Origin: Gordonia gummivorans | Lineage (GTDB): Bacteria; Actinomycetota; Actinomycetes; Mycobacteriales; Mycobacteriaceae | Length of the DNA stretch: 64,000 nt | Direction of reading: 5' to 3' | NCBI RefSeq assembly: GCF_022513585.1 | Contig: NZ_JAKWBF010000001.1 | Coordinates: 186,001-250,000 of the forward strand | Shown: piece after piece, positions 1 through 9,060 of the stretch | How positions within the stretch are numbered: position 1 is the first letter of the stretch | Layout of the letters: every line of letters starts with the position of its first letter | Notes under the pieces: model-generated | Told to the model about the DNA's origin: nothing | What the model saw: only the letters and a program-made list of their open reading frames with translations | The model's database searches: none | Made by a program: the position numbers and the translations under genes

Positions 1-418
1 TGGCGAGTCGACGGGTGCCGGGGAAGATCGCGTACCGTGCGCCGTTCTGCGAGCCCGTCGAACTGGGCACGCCGAGGTCGCCGGGCCACCAGTTGTTGGC
101 GGTGAATCCACCGAACCCGACGTTTGCGGCCGGAGTCGGCGGGAACACGGTGGTGGTGGCGAGCAGCTGCGACAACTCGTTGCAGAGACCATCGACGCGC
201 GCCTTGAGCGCGTTGTCGAACATGTTGCCGACCATCGTCATGCCACCACGCATCCACTGCCCGGAACCACCGAGTTCGGGAATGGAGAATTGCGCCATCG
301 TGCCGCCACCGTTGTTCACGGCGAACAGCATGGCCAGCACCGCGTCGCGGGACAGCCCGTAGCGCTGCGCGATGTCGGATACGGCCTGCTCGGCTTCGGG
401 GGTGACCGTTGCCTCCAT
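1..418 (-). CDS. Conserved protein of unknown function, cut by the left edge
   Basis: The reading frame starts at an ATG at 418 on the minus strand and is open to the window edge (139 codons seen). The N-terminus (MEATVTPEAEQAVSDIA) looks like a helical DNA-binding or adaptor segment. The middle holds a Trp/Gly-rich stretch ending in NNWWPGDLG, then SSTGSQNGARYAIFPG. I recall this WWPxxLG...SSTGSQN...RYAxFP layout from actinobacterial and proteobacterial proteins that end in a short SHOCT domain, but the C-terminus lies outside the window. No signal peptide or membrane segment is visible. It is divergent from the DUF1206 gene. Function unknown. Confidence 0.6.
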   Translation of the reverse strand, partial: MEATVTPEAEQAVSDIAQRYGLSRDAVLAMLFAVNNGGGTMAQFSIPELGGSGQWMRGGMTMVGNMFDNALKARVDGLCNELSQLLATTTVFPPTPAANVGFGGFTANNWWPGDLGVPSSTGSQNGARYAIFPGTRRLA

Positions 419-614
419 GGTGAGACTCTTTCGTCGGCGGGAGAACCTGAGGCCACCACTATACGAGCAGGCACCCAACCGCTCTCACCGACGCGGATCG
501 CGTGGACTCACCTCGACTCGTGGTCGAATCCGGTGGTCGCGAGATATCTGCGCCCGATGGTGTTCCACTGGAGTCAGGTCAGTGGGGACAAGTGACGACG
601 ACAGGGGTGATTCA

Positions 615-1430
615 GTGTCCGAGATCGCCGAGAAGGCGGCCGAGCGCACATGGTTCGAGAACGCGGCCCGAGCAGGCCAGTTCGCCAGCGGATGCGTGCA
701 CATCCTGATCGCCTACATCATTCTCCGCCTCGCGTTCGGGGGTGGTGGCAACGCCGATCAGTCCGGGGCGCTGGGCATCTTCGCGGAATCCGCCGGCGGT
801 CGAATCGCCCTGTGGCTGGCGGTGATCGTGTTCGCGGCGCTCGCGCTGTGGCGCATCGTCGAAGCCATCCTCGGGCCGCACCCCGGCGAGTCCCGACCCA
901 GCAATTCCCACGGGGACGAGGACACTGGATGGACCGATCGCGCCAAAGCCCTGGGCCTGGCCGCGGTCTACATCGCCTTCGCCTATTCGGCCGCGCAGTT
1001 CGCGCTGGGCCACGGCCAATCCAGCGGGCAGCAGAATGCCGGGCTCAGTGCGCGGCTCATGGGTTCCACCGGCGGCAAGGCCCTGCTCGTGGTGGTGGGA
1101 CTCGTGGTGATCGCCATCGGTGGCTACCACATCTACAAGGGTGCGACGCGTCGCTTCCTCGACGATCTCAAGCGTGGTGGCGACTCCCCGCTGATCGTGT
1201 GGTCCGGAGTGATCGGGTACGTCGCGAAGGGCGCAGCACTCACCGGTGCGGGCGTCCTCGTCATCGTCGCGGCCGTCCGTGCCGACCCGGCCAAGGCCAC
1301 CGGGATCGACGGTGCCGTGAAGACACTCGCGGGTCTACCGGCCGGACAATTGTTGCTCGTGCTCGCGGCATTCGGCATCGCCGCATACGGCTTCTATTCG
1401 TTCGTGATGGCGCGCCACGCACGCATGTGA
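615..1430 (+). CDS. DUF1206 integral membrane protein
   Basis: A 271-residue protein from GTG 615, chosen because AGGGGTGA lies just upstream and because the open frame further upstream is Arg/Ser-rich and unlike protein. The sequence is built of three similar units, each with two hydrophobic helices; they include ASGCVHILIAYIILRLAFGG, LAAVYIAFAYSAAQFALG and GAALTGAGVLVIVAAV. This three-unit, six-helix plan with G-rich helix starts is that of the DUF1206 family. The GATRRFLDDLK loop is also typical. The role of the family is unknown. It is convergent with the cupin gene, separated by 2 bp. Confidence 0.85.
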   Translation: MSEIAEKAAERTWFENAARAGQFASGCVHILIAYIILRLAFGGGGNADQSGALGIFAESAGGRIALWLAVIVFAALALWRIVEAILGPHPGESRPSNSHGDEDTGWTDRAKALGLAAVYIAFAYSAAQFALGHGQSSGQQNAGLSARLMGSTGGKALLVVVGLVVIAIGGYHIYKGATRRFLDDLKRGGDSPLIVWSGVIGYVAKGAALTGAGVLVIVAAVRADPAKATGIDGAVKTLAGLPAGQLLLVLAAFGIAAYGFYSFVMARHARM

Positions 1431-1432
1431 CG

Positions 1433-1897
1433 TCAGCGTCCCTGCTTGTCGCAGCCGGGTGCGGGCGCATCCTCGAACAGCGGCTTGCTCAGCGGGATCA
1501 GATACAGCACGTCGAGGACCACGGGCACCGACCCAAGGTTGCGTCCTACGTGCGTATTCGCCTGCCCCTTGGGCTCTTTGATGATGTCGCCGGTCCGATA
1601 TACCACTGGCACACAATCCGCGCCGGGGTGGGTGAGGGTGCCCGATCGGACAAGTCCCACGAGGTTGCCGTCGTGGTAGTGCCAGCCGGTGGTCCCACCG
1701 GGCGCGATCGTGATCTCCCGCACCACGACGTGCACTCCGTCGGGCACAAAGGGCAGCAAGCCCGCCGGGATGTCGCCCTCGGCCAGGGTGACCGCGGTGA
1801 CTCCTGACGAGGGGGTCGCGCTCGCGAGCGCCGGGACGCCGCACGCGATGACCACTGCCGCCGCGGGGGCGAACACCAACCGTGCGAGTGAGTTCAT
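1433..1897 (-). CDS. Secreted cupin-domain protein
   Basis: A 154-residue protein with an N-terminal signal peptide (MNSLARLVFAPAAAVVIACG, cleavage near ALASA-TPSS) followed by one small cupin barrel. The cupin part shows GGTTGWHYHDG (metal-binding His pair in motif 1), a TGDIIKEPKGQANTHVGRN segment with a later His (motif 2) and a closing strand. Secreted single-domain cupins of this type are common in mycobacteria and Gordonia and have no fixed substrate. The start ATG at 1897 gives a proper signal peptide. The gene is divergent from plsB. Confidence 0.8.
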   Translation of the reverse strand: MNSLARLVFAPAAAVVIACGVPALASATPSSGVTAVTLAEGDIPAGLLPFVPDGVHVVVREITIAPGGTTGWHYHDGNLVGLVRSGTLTHPGADCVPVVYRTGDIIKEPKGQANTHVGRNLGSVPVVLDVLYLIPLSKPLFEDAPAPGCDKQGR

Positions 1898-2029
1898 GGC
1901 GGAACCATACTGCGCTCACCCAGGCGTTCTCCCCGTTTTCACTCTTCAGCGCATCGCGCAGAGTCACAATGAGCGTGCCGAGGGCAGGTCGGGGACTGGT
2001 GCAACCGATGAGATGTGAGGGTGATGCGC

Positions 2030-4324
2030 GTGAGCGATCCGGTGATGGTGTTGGCGGAGACTCGCACGGGATGCGAGATGAGTGCGGTGACGGAGTGGGC
2101 CCAGTCCGCCTATCCGGGTGCGCCGATCCGCCGGCCCGATGAGGTTGCATTCGACGAGCTGCCCGACCACACACTCGTCGTTCCGGTCCGACCGGTCTGG
2201 CTGCCCGCGGTCCGCCGCGGCGAGCGGCGAGTGACGCTCGGCGACGTCCTGGTGCTGTCCAATCCGCGACGCCCGGTCGGCTTCGCGCAGCCGCTGATCC
2301 GCAGTCGCCGGCCCGACGCGCTGCGCGTCGTGGCGGGTGAGCCTGCGTCGATCGACGATCTGCGACGCCGCCACGAACGGGACGTCGCACAGGATGTGCC
2401 GTTCGCGAAATTCGTCGCGCTGCAAGCCTCCCTGTCCGCCGAACGCGCGGAACGCCAGATCGTCGGTGACCGGTACAAGGTGCCGCGATTGGTGGCCGAG
2501 CAGATCAGCAGTTCGGCACGGTTCCGGACCGGCGCCGCCAAACTCGCCGCCGAACTCGGCAGGCCCGCCGACGTGGTGGTCAACGACGCCACCGACAAGC
2601 TGACGGGTTTTGTGGCCACTCAGAGTCGGCTGATGAGCGACGTGTTCTCGGCGACCTTCCGCAGGCTGCACGACCGGGCCTGGAACGTGTCCGTCGACCT
2701 CGACACGCTCAATTCGCTACGCACACTGAACAAGTCGACCAGCCTCGTCTTCTTGCCGTCGCACCGCTCCTACGTGGACCCGCTGGTGCTCGCCACGGTC
2801 CTGCGCGGCCACGACTTCCCGCCGAATCTCGTGCTCGGCGGTATCAACTTGTCCTTCTGGCCCGTCGGACCCATCGCCCAGCGCGCCGGCATCATCTTCA
2901 TCCGCCGCAAGTTCGGTTCCGACCCGGTCTACAAATTCGCGATGCGCGCATACCTGGCATTCATCGTGGAGAAGCGCTTCAACCTCGAGTGGTACATCGA
3001 GGGTGGTCGCAGTCGCACCGGAAAGCTGCGCAAGCCGATGCTGGGCCTGCTCAACTACGTGGTCGAGGCGGTGAAACAACTCGACGAAGCCGACGTCACG
3101 ATCGTGCCCACTTCCATCGTCTACGACCAACTCCACGAGATCGGGGCCATGGCCGCCGAGGACGCCGGCGGCACCAAGCGGCCGGAGGGCATCGGCTGGC
3201 TGCTGCGCTACGCCAAGGCGCAGCGCGGATATCTGGGCGAGGCGAGAATTCGGTTCGGTGAACCCCTTTCCCTGCGTGCCGCGCTTGCCGACGCCGGTAC
3301 CGGACCGTCCCAACTGGACAAGGTCGCGTTCCGAGTGATGGACGAGATCAACACCGCTACACCGATTTCAGCGACTTCGCTGGCCGGCTTTGCCCTGTTG
3401 GGCGCCAGCGACCGCGCCTACACCGAACCCGAGATCGAGCGGATTCTCGAGCCACTGCTGGACTACATTCGCCGGCGCGACCTCCCCGGCCCCGACCCCG
3501 CGCAGTGCAGGGGCGCCGGGCTGACCCGGACATTGCGTGTCCTTGGCGACGCGGGCGTGGTGACGTGCTTCGACGGTGGGTCCGAGCCCGTCTGGTCGAT
3601 CGCGGCCAACAATCACGCGATCGCTGCCTACTACCGCAACGGCGCGCTGCATCACTTCGTCGACCGCGCGATCGTCGAGGTGGCCATGCTCGCGGTGGCC
3701 GAGGGGGCGGTCGAGGTGACACCGGGCGACGTCGCCATCGCCGAAGACGAGTTCGGGGTCGCCGACGAGGCTCTGCTGGCCGCAGCACAGCGGGAGGCGC
3801 TCCGTATCCGCGACTTGCTCAAGTTCGAGTTCTTCTTCCCGCCGAAGGACGAGTTCTTGCACCGTCTCGGTGCTGAGCTCGACCTCATTGCCGTCGAGTG
3901 GCGGGATGCGAAGCCGAGCCGGGAATGGACCTACGACGTCCTGCACAGTCACACCGGAGGCCTGCTGGCCCGACGCACGCTGCAGCCGTTCTTCGACGCG
4001 CAGCTCGTGGTCGCCACTCGCCTCGTGGAGTTGGGCACCGCGTCACGAGACAAGGACGCCATCCTCGCCGACTGCCTCGGGCTCGGACGCCAGCTCTCGC
4101 TGCAAGGCGTTGTGCGGAGCAAGGATTCGGTGTCCAAGGATCTCTACGACGCCGCCTACCAGCTTGCCGACAACCGCGGCCTCATCGAGGGCACGGAAGG
4201 TGCCGACCTCGCCGCGGCCCGCGAGGCATGGCTCGACGAGGTGGAGGTCATGCGCGGGCGGCTGTCGCGTATCGCTTCGATCGAGGAGTTGCAGGCCGAC
4301 GTCCTCACCGGGGTGACGCAATGA
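2030..4324 (+). CDS. plsB: Glycerol-3-phosphate 1-O-acyltransferase PlsB
   Basis: A 764-residue membrane-associated enzyme that makes lysophosphatidic acid from glycerol-3-phosphate and acyl-CoA or acyl-ACP, the first step of phospholipid and triacylglycerol synthesis. Acyltransferase block I is HRSYVD (H245, D250 in this numbering). Block II follows as GGINLSFWPVGP with FIRR, and block III as IEGGRSRTGK (about 323-332). Length and motif order match actinobacterial PlsB2 (Rv2482c-like). I chose GTG 2030 because GAGGG lies 8 bases upstream; the frame is open back to GTG 2015 and an ATG at 2024 is also possible. The stop overlaps the plsC start by 4 bp, so the two are probably translationally coupled. 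Confidence 0.9.
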   Translation: MSDPVMVLAETRTGCEMSAVTEWAQSAYPGAPIRRPDEVAFDELPDHTLVVPVRPVWLPAVRRGERRVTLGDVLVLSNPRRPVGFAQPLIRSRRPDALRVVAGEPASIDDLRRRHERDVAQDVPFAKFVALQASLSAERAERQIVGDRYKVPRLVAEQISSSARFRTGAAKLAAELGRPADVVVNDATDKLTGFVATQSRLMSDVFSATFRRLHDRAWNVSVDLDTLNSLRTLNKSTSLVFLPSHRSYVDPLVLATVLRGHDFPPNLVLGGINLSFWPVGPIAQRAGIIFIRRKFGSDPVYKFAMRAYLAFIVEKRFNLEWYIEGGRSRTGKLRKPMLGLLNYVVEAVKQLDEADVTIVPTSIVYDQLHEIGAMAAEDAGGTKRPEGIGWLLRYAKAQRGYLGEARIRFGEPLSLRAALADAGTGPSQLDKVAFRVMDEINTATPISATSLAGFALLGASDRAYTEPEIERILEPLLDYIRRRDLPGPDPAQCRGAGLTRTLRVLGDAGVVTCFDGGSEPVWSIAANNHAIAAYYRNGALHHFVDRAIVEVAMLAVAEGAVEVTPGDVAIAEDEFGVADEALLAAAQREALRIRDLLKFEFFFPPKDEFLHRLGAELDLIAVEWRDAKPSREWTYDVLHSHTGGLLARRTLQPFFDAQLVVATRLVELGTASRDKDAILADCLGLGRQLSLQGVVRSKDSVSKDLYDAAYQLADNRGLIEGTEGADLAAAREAWLDEVEVMRGRLSRIASIEELQADVLTGVTQ

Positions 4325-5802
4325 GTGCACTCACCGATCGGCTACGCCAGATCCGGTCCGCACCAACCGGAAAGAAGGTCGCGGCGTTCTTTGACTACGA
4401 CGGAACCCTCATCGAGGGCTTCTCGGCGACGGCCATCGTCGGGGCACGGGTGCGTAGTCTCGAGTTCGGCCTCGGGGAACTCGCGGACTTCCTGCTCATC
4501 GGATTGCGGGGCGTCGAATCCGAACAGGACTACGCCGAGGTTCTCGAGGCGACCAAACCCACGTTCGCCGGCAAGACGTATGCGGAGTTGCAGGACCTCG
4601 GCAACCGCCTCTTCAAGCACGAGACGGCGGCCAAGCTGCGCCCGCAGATGTGGCAGATCCTGCGCGCCCATCGCGAGATGGGCCACATGATCGTGATCGC
4701 GTCGTCGGCAACGCGATTCCAGATCGAACCCATCGCACGCGAGATCGAGGCCGACCACGCGTTGGCCACCGAGGTCGAGGTGATCGACGGGGTGGTCACC
4801 GGACGAGTCCTCGGCCGGCCGCTGTGGGGTCCGGGCAAGGCGGCCGCCGTCCGGACGCTGGCCCGCGACCACGAGATCGACCTCGATGCCTCCTTCGCCT
4901 ACAGCGACGGCAACGAGGACATCCCCTACCTCGAGGCCGTCGGCAATCCGGCGGCCGTGTCTCCGATGCGCACTCTGCGTGCCGAGGCGCAGGCGCGGGG
5001 GTGGCCGATCATCGACATCACCAACCCCACCTACAATCGCATCGGCATGCTGGCCCGCACCAGCGCGTTCTATGGCTCGTTTCTCGCTTCTGCCGCAATA
5101 GGTTTCACGGCCGGACTGGTTCGGCGCGATCCCAATGCCCTCATCGCGACCCTGCCGACCGGCAACGACGTCGGCCTGTCCCTCGCGGGCGTCCACGTGC
5201 AGGTCCTCGACGGTGGCGAGCACCTCATCTCCGACCGGCCCTGCGTGTTCCTCTTCAACCATCAGTCCAAACTCGACATGCCGGTGATGATCAACCTGGT
5301 GCGGTCCGATGCGACCGGCGTCGCCAAGAAGGAGGTCCAGCGTGTTCCTGTGCTGGGCCAGATCCTCGATCAGGCCGGCCTGGTCTTCATCGACCGTGCC
5401 GACGCCGGAAAGGCCATCGAGCAACTCGCCCCCGCGGTGAAAGCCCTGCGCGAGGACGGGAAGTCGCTCGTGGTGGCACCCGAGGGTACCCGGTCGTCGA
5501 CGCCGCGCATCGGCCCGTTCAAGAAGGGACCGTTCCACATCGCGATGCAGGCCGGCGTGCCGCTGGTACCGGTGGTCCTGCGCAACACGGGTGAATTGAT
5601 GTGGCGCGGTTCCCAATTGATCAGGCCCGGTACGGTGGAGGTGATGGTGCTGCCGCCGGTGGACACCACCGGGTGGCGGGCCGAGGACATCGGTAAACAT
5701 GCCGAGGAAGTGCGGCAGATGTATGTGACCACGTTGGCCGACTGGCCGCTGCAATCGTTCGACGACGGCTCTGATGAACCGACGCAGGAGGTTCGGGTGT
5801 GA
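4321..5802 (+). CDS. plsC: HAD phosphatase-acylglycerophosphate acyltransferase fusion (PlsC)
   Basis: A 493-residue two-domain protein. Residues about 20-235 form a HAD-IB (SerB-like) domain with nucleophile motif DYDGT (D25, D27) and metal-binding SDGNED near 196-200. A hydrophobic helix at about 244-268 follows. Residues about 285-470 are a PlsC acyltransferase with NHQSKLD (H314, D319) and PEGTRS (about 387-392). The domain order is that of Rv2483c, annotated as a bifunctional phosphatase/1-acylglycerol-3-phosphate acyltransferase. It would convert lysophosphatidic acid to phosphatidic acid right after PlsB; the phosphatase substrate is not evident from the sequence. It starts at ATG 4321 inside the plsB stop. 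Its last codons lie in a 20-bp repeat that recurs just downstream as the next ribosome-binding site. Confidence 0.9.
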   Translation: MSALTDRLRQIRSAPTGKKVAAFFDYDGTLIEGFSATAIVGARVRSLEFGLGELADFLLIGLRGVESEQDYAEVLEATKPTFAGKTYAELQDLGNRLFKHETAAKLRPQMWQILRAHREMGHMIVIASSATRFQIEPIAREIEADHALATEVEVIDGVVTGRVLGRPLWGPGKAAAVRTLARDHEIDLDASFAYSDGNEDIPYLEAVGNPAAVSPMRTLRAEAQARGWPIIDITNPTYNRIGMLARTSAFYGSFLASAAIGFTAGLVRRDPNALIATLPTGNDVGLSLAGVHVQVLDGGEHLISDRPCVFLFNHQSKLDMPVMINLVRSDATGVAKKEVQRVPVLGQILDQAGLVFIDRADAGKAIEQLAPAVKALREDGKSLVVAPEGTRSSTPRIGPFKKGPFHIAMQAGVPLVPVVLRNTGELMWRGSQLIRPGTVEVMVLPPVDTTGWRAEDIGKHAEEVRQMYVTTLADWPLQSFDDGSDEPTQEVRV

Positions 5803-5826
5803 CTGTACCGACGCAGGAGGTTCGGG
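5778..5826 (+). repeat. 29-bp-period tandem repeat duplicating a ribosome-binding site
   Basis: The 20-mer ACCGACGCAGGAGGTTCGGG occurs at 5778-5797 and again at 5807-5826. The first copy encodes the last residues of PlsC (PTQEVRV). The second supplies the GGAGG ribosome-binding site for the WS/DGAT gene at 5828. The simplest reading is a local tandem duplication that separated the plsC tail from the next gene's translation signal. Confidence 0.9.
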
Positions 5827-5827
5827 G

Positions 5828-7264
5828 ATGACCGAGAACGCCGACCGCCCACTCGACTGGGCCAACGAGCCGCACATGAGTCCCGTCGACACCATCATGT
5901 GGCGCGGCGACACCGACCGTCGGATGCGCGGCACCATCAGCATGCTCGAGATCTACGATTGCGCACCCGATTGGGATCGGCTGATCGCGGCCCACGAATG
6001 GGGCTCTCGCATGGCTCCCCGGTTCCGGCAGCGCGTCGTCGACTCCCCGATCGGAGCCGGAACCCCCAGTTGGGCGGTCGATCCCGACTTCGACCTGCAC
6101 TACCACGTACGTCGCATCCGACTCGGCGGCGACGGCAGCATGCGCGAACTGTTGTCCACGTGTGAGCAACTGGCGATGACAGCCCTCGACGCCGCGCGAC
6201 CCCCGTGGGAGGGCACGCTGATCGAGGGACTCCCCGACGGCAAGGCCGCCTACTTCCTCAAGGCCCACCACGCACTCACCGACGGTCTCGGCGCCATTCT
6301 CGGCCTGGCCCAACTACATTCACCGACACGGGAACACAATCCCGGGAAACCGCAGCCGCCGAGCCCCGATCCCGTCCACATCTCCGCGGTGGACATCATC
6401 ACGCGACAGCTCGACGAGGAGATGCGTCGCATCCCGCACCGCATCGACATGACCATCAAAGGCATCCGATCCCTCGTCAGCCCCCGGCAGGCCCTGAGTA
6501 CTGCTCTGCGCTACGGACGTTCAGTACCCCGGGTCGCCGGTCTCGTCAGTCCACCGGGCTCCCCACTCCTGGCGAATCGCAGTATCTCCTGGCGTTTCAG
6601 CGCTTTCGAGGTTCCGTTCGCCGACCTGAAGGCGGCCGCGACCGCGACCCGCGCGTCGATCAACGACGTCTACCTCGCCGGGCTGCTCGGTGGATTCCGG
6701 ATCTACCACGAGAAGATGGGTACCGCGATCGAGGCGATGCCGGTGGCGATCCCGATCTCGGTTCGCCGTCCCGAAGATCCTGCGGGTGGCAACCGCATTG
6801 CGGTCGGTCGCCTGGCCGGCCCGGTCGGCATCGCCGATCCCTTCGAGCGGGTGCTCACGGTGCGCGAACAGGTGCGTGCGGCCCGGCACGAGCCGGCGGT
6901 GGACCTGTTCAACACCCTGGGTGCGGTCATGGCCTGGCTACCGGGTTCGGTGCTGATGCAGTTCAGCGGGACGACCAGCCAGAACGACCTGCAGGCCAGT
7001 AATGTGCCGGGAATCCCCTGGGAGACATACGTTGCCGGGGCAAAGGTGGAGCGGATGTTCCCCTTCGGTCCGCTGCCGGGGTGCGCTGTGATGGCAACGA
7101 TGATCACGCACAACGGAACCGCCTGTATCGGGTTGAACTCCGATGGTGCGGCGGTCACCGACATCGACCTGTTCGCCGATTGCCTCGTCGCGGGATTCGA
7201 CGAGGTGCTCGCATTGGCCGCGGACCACGACGTACAACCGGGGTCATTGCAGCGACTGCAGTGA
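5828..7264 (+). CDS. Wax ester synthase/diacylglycerol O-acyltransferase (WS/DGAT)
   Basis: A 478-residue enzyme that transfers an acyl chain from acyl-CoA to diacylglycerol or a fatty alcohol, making triacylglycerol or wax ester. The condensation-type active-site motif HHALTDG lies at residues 147-153 (H148 as catalytic base, D152). The N-terminal half has the usual DPDFDLHYHVRR segment, and the C-terminal half has the NDVYLAGLLGGFR and SNVPG signatures. It starts at ATG 5828 behind a clear GGAGG. It is the third gene after plsB and plsC, as in the Rv2484c locus, so the operon covers glycerol-3-phosphate to neutral lipid except for a dedicated phosphatidate phosphatase. Confidence 0.9.
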   Translation: MTENADRPLDWANEPHMSPVDTIMWRGDTDRRMRGTISMLEIYDCAPDWDRLIAAHEWGSRMAPRFRQRVVDSPIGAGTPSWAVDPDFDLHYHVRRIRLGGDGSMRELLSTCEQLAMTALDAARPPWEGTLIEGLPDGKAAYFLKAHHALTDGLGAILGLAQLHSPTREHNPGKPQPPSPDPVHISAVDIITRQLDEEMRRIPHRIDMTIKGIRSLVSPRQALSTALRYGRSVPRVAGLVSPPGSPLLANRSISWRFSAFEVPFADLKAAATATRASINDVYLAGLLGGFRIYHEKMGTAIEAMPVAIPISVRRPEDPAGGNRIAVGRLAGPVGIADPFERVLTVREQVRAARHEPAVDLFNTLGAVMAWLPGSVLMQFSGTTSQNDLQASNVPGIPWETYVAGAKVERMFPFGPLPGCAVMATMITHNGTACIGLNSDGAAVTDIDLFADCLVAGFDEVLALAADHDVQPGSLQRLQ

Positions 7265-7268
7265 AAGG

Positions 7269-7298
7269 CGGTCGGCCCGTCCGAAGACGGGCCGACCG
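7269..7298. terminator. Strong bidirectional hairpin terminator
   Basis: A perfect 13-bp stem (CGGTCGGCCCGTC paired with GACGGGCCGACCG) closes a CGAA loop. It starts 4 bases after the WS/DGAT stop and lies 22 bases from the stop of the convergent gene at 7320. There is no T-tract, as is common in actinobacteria, so it could serve both genes. Confidence 0.8.
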
Positions 7299-7319
7299 GT
7301 GAGAGGTAACGCTATGGTG

Positions 7320-7973
7320 TTACTTGCTCTTCTTCGGCTCGCGAAGAAGCTGGATGAACGGTCCGGCGTTGGCGATGACCGCGCCGATGCCACCGATCGC
7401 GGTGCCGGCGAGCGATGCGCCCGCGCCCAGGAGCAGCGCGCCACCGATGCACCCGGCGAGCGGGCCGGCACCGAACAGCATGACAGCAGGAGCCGACACG
7501 ACGCCGGCCGCGATCGCACCGAGCAGGCAGCCGCCAACCAAACCGGTTGCAGCACCTAGGAATCCACCGATCGCAGCAGTGAGTGTGATGTTGTCCTTGA
7601 CGCCGGACACCGCGGCACCCAGGTCGGCCTGGTGGGTGAACGGCTGGAAGCGAGCCAGGGCCGGGCTCATGTTCACGGCGAGCTTGGCGGTCGTGCCGGA
7701 GACCTGTGCGTTGACCGGGTGAGCGTAGTTGTTGACAGCGACGGTCAGCGGCACGGCACTGACCACAGCACCCTTGGCGTCGCGCAGGAGCAGTCTGCCG
7801 TGGTCGGTGCTGAGGGTTCCGTTGTTGGTGGACACGAGAACGCTGCTGCCGCTGCGCATCACGTTCCAGTGCGTCGTGGTGTGGGCCGTCTGCGGTGCCG
7901 CCTGGGCACCGAACGCAATCCCCATCGACGCGATCAGCATCGTGGCGATGGCGATAAGTCTGTTGAGCTTCAT
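7320..7973 (-). CDS. Secreted protein of unknown function with Gly/Ala-rich hydrophobic C-terminus
   Basis: A 217-residue protein with a clean signal peptide (cleavage near AFGAQA-APQTA). Residues about 30-110 are a polar beta-rich domain. From about 120 the chain is a hydrophobic Gly/Ala run (GGFLGAATGLVGGCLLGAIAAG and following) that could form glycine-zipper helices in or on a membrane. It ends in the basic tail REPKKSK. Several secreted proteins of this plan exist in Gordonia, Nocardia and Rhodococcus without a known role. The gene stands alone, convergent with the WS/DGAT gene. Confidence 0.75.
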   Translation of the reverse strand: MKLNRLIAIATMLIASMGIAFGAQAAPQTAHTTTHWNVMRSGSSVLVSTNNGTLSTDHGRLLLRDAKGAVVSAVPLTVAVNNYAHPVNAQVSGTTAKLAVNMSPALARFQPFTHQADLGAAVSGVKDNITLTAAIGGFLGAATGLVGGCLLGAIAAGVVSAPAVMLFGAGPLAGCIGGALLLGAGASLAGTAIGGIGAVIANAGPFIQLLREPKKSK

Positions 7974-8212
7974 GTATGCCTGTCCCCTCGGGTCCCAGAT
8001 TCTCCTGGGACTGAATGTTTTTCGCGCTCAACGTAGGGAGGGAACCGGTTGGTTGGGTCAACGACCGGGGCTGCACCGGTGCACACCAGATGAACAGCGC
8101 GTCGCAATGCGACATACGCGGCACGATCCCTCCGCTCCAGCACAGCGCGTTGCCTGCCGTGTCCGGATTACTCAATATCTGTTGCGCAAGAAGGAGTCAG
8201 CTTGCCCCCGTC

Positions 8213-8236
8213 TGCGATCGTGGAGGCGCGAAGAGC
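8213..8236. repeat. Repeat module B, copy 1
   Basis: Contains GATCGTGGAGGCGCGAAGAG. It is the weakest of four copies of a module whose core is TGGAGGCGGGAAGAACG; the others start near 8369, 21513 and 21891. It directly precedes module C copy 1. Confidence 0.6.
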
Positions 8237-8241
8237 GGGTC

Positions 8242-8362
8242 CGTCCGAAGAATAGGGGAAGAAACTCGTCCCCTACCCTTGGTGTCGTCCCCGCCAATTT
8301 TCTGAGGGACGACTCCGAACCTCGGGGAAGAAACTTCCTCCCCTAGATTCAGTGGGACGCCA
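8242..8362. repeat. Three-hairpin intergenic repeat (module C), copy 1
   Basis: One of three related copies of about 120 bp (others at 22051-22173 and 28199-28326). It can fold into three successive stems. TAGGGGA pairs with TCCCCTA (8253-8259/8269-8275). GTCGTCCC pairs with GGGACGAC (8284-8291/8306-8313). GGGGA pairs with TCCCC (8324-8328/8339-8343). No open frame is shared by the copies. Confidence 0.85.
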
Positions 8363-8366
8363 CGCC

Positions 8367-8445
8367 GACGATCCTGGAGGCGGGAAGAACGTGGCCACCC
8401 ATGCGGATGAGAGCTTCCACGCGCCGGCACCGCGACAACCGGTGT
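8367..8445. repeat. Repeat module B, copy 2 (long form)
   Basis: Begins ACGATCCTGGAGGCGGGAAG and continues through CCCATGCGG to GCCGGCACCGCGACAACC. The same order of words occurs at 21511-21592, showing that module B can extend to about 75 bp. Confidence 0.75.
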
Positions 8446-8514
8446 TGAGCCTGGGGAGGGATGCGGCAGCCTTCATGGCCGCGGACGTGGATTCTCGGTG
8501 AATCGTTGCGGGGC

Positions 8515-9060
8515 CTATTTCTCGACAACGATCTCGATCTCCACCCGCACCTCGTCGGCAACCTTCAAGGCGCCCATCATGAGCGAGTAGGGCTTGATAC
8601 CGAAATCCTTCTGGTTGACCATGCTCTCGGCGATCAGGACCCGCGCATCGCCGTGATCGGCGACGCGGACATCGAGATCATGCGGACGTCCACGCCCGTG
8701 GATCGTCAGAGTTCCGTGTGCTCGAAAGCCGTCCGGCGCCGCTTCAAACGACTCAGCCTGGTAGCGGATCTCCGGAAACTTGTCGTGCTGAAGGGATTTC
8801 AGCGCATTGCCACGAGCCACCGACTTCTCCGCTCCGGTCAGCGGTGTCAGCCCGCCTTCTCCCGAACGCACCCTGAGTGAATCGACGACGATGGACGCCT
8901 GGGCGCTGACCGGCAGGCCATCGCGCGTTGTCGCCGATCCCGACCACTCGGCCATCTCGATCGTCAGCCGGTGACCGGTCCGCGCTGCCCGGCCACTGAC
9001 ACCGGTGTGCACGACAATCGACCCGCCGGTCGAGGAGAATGTCCATGTCACGTCTGCCAT
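8515..9060 (-). CDS. YceI-family lipid-binding protein
   Basis: A 181-residue protein with the YceI lipocalin-like barrel. It opens with the strand VTWTFSSTGGSIVVHTGVSG, has a central KSLQHDKFPEIRYQAESF segment (the family's usual D-x-x-x-FP hallmark), then TLTIHGRGRPHDLDVRV and a closing EVRVEIEIVVEK strand. There is no signal peptide, so it is cytoplasmic, unlike E. coli YceI. YceI proteins bind isoprenoid or amphiphilic ligands; the ligand here is unknown. Its start overlaps the end of the pucR-type gene by 13 bp, so the two are probably one transcript. Confidence 0.85.
   Translation of the reverse strand: MADVTWTFSSTGGSIVVHTGVSGRAARTGHRLTIEMAEWSGSATTRDGLPVSAQASIVVDSLRVRSGEGGLTPLTGAEKSVARGNALKSLQHDKFPEIRYQAESFEAAPDGFRAHGTLTIHGRGRPHDLDVRVADHGDARVLIAESMVNQKDFGIKPYSLMMGALKVADEVRVEIEIVVEK

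Larger units (their letters stand above)
7974..8514. other. Intergenic spacer with repeat modules
   Basis: 541 bp without a supportable gene. The right-hand part (from 8213) is occupied by repeat modules B, C and B again, described separately. The left-hand part must hold the promoter of the gene at 7320-7973; I see no clear promoter. Short open frames here have no protein-like composition. Confidence 0.7.
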
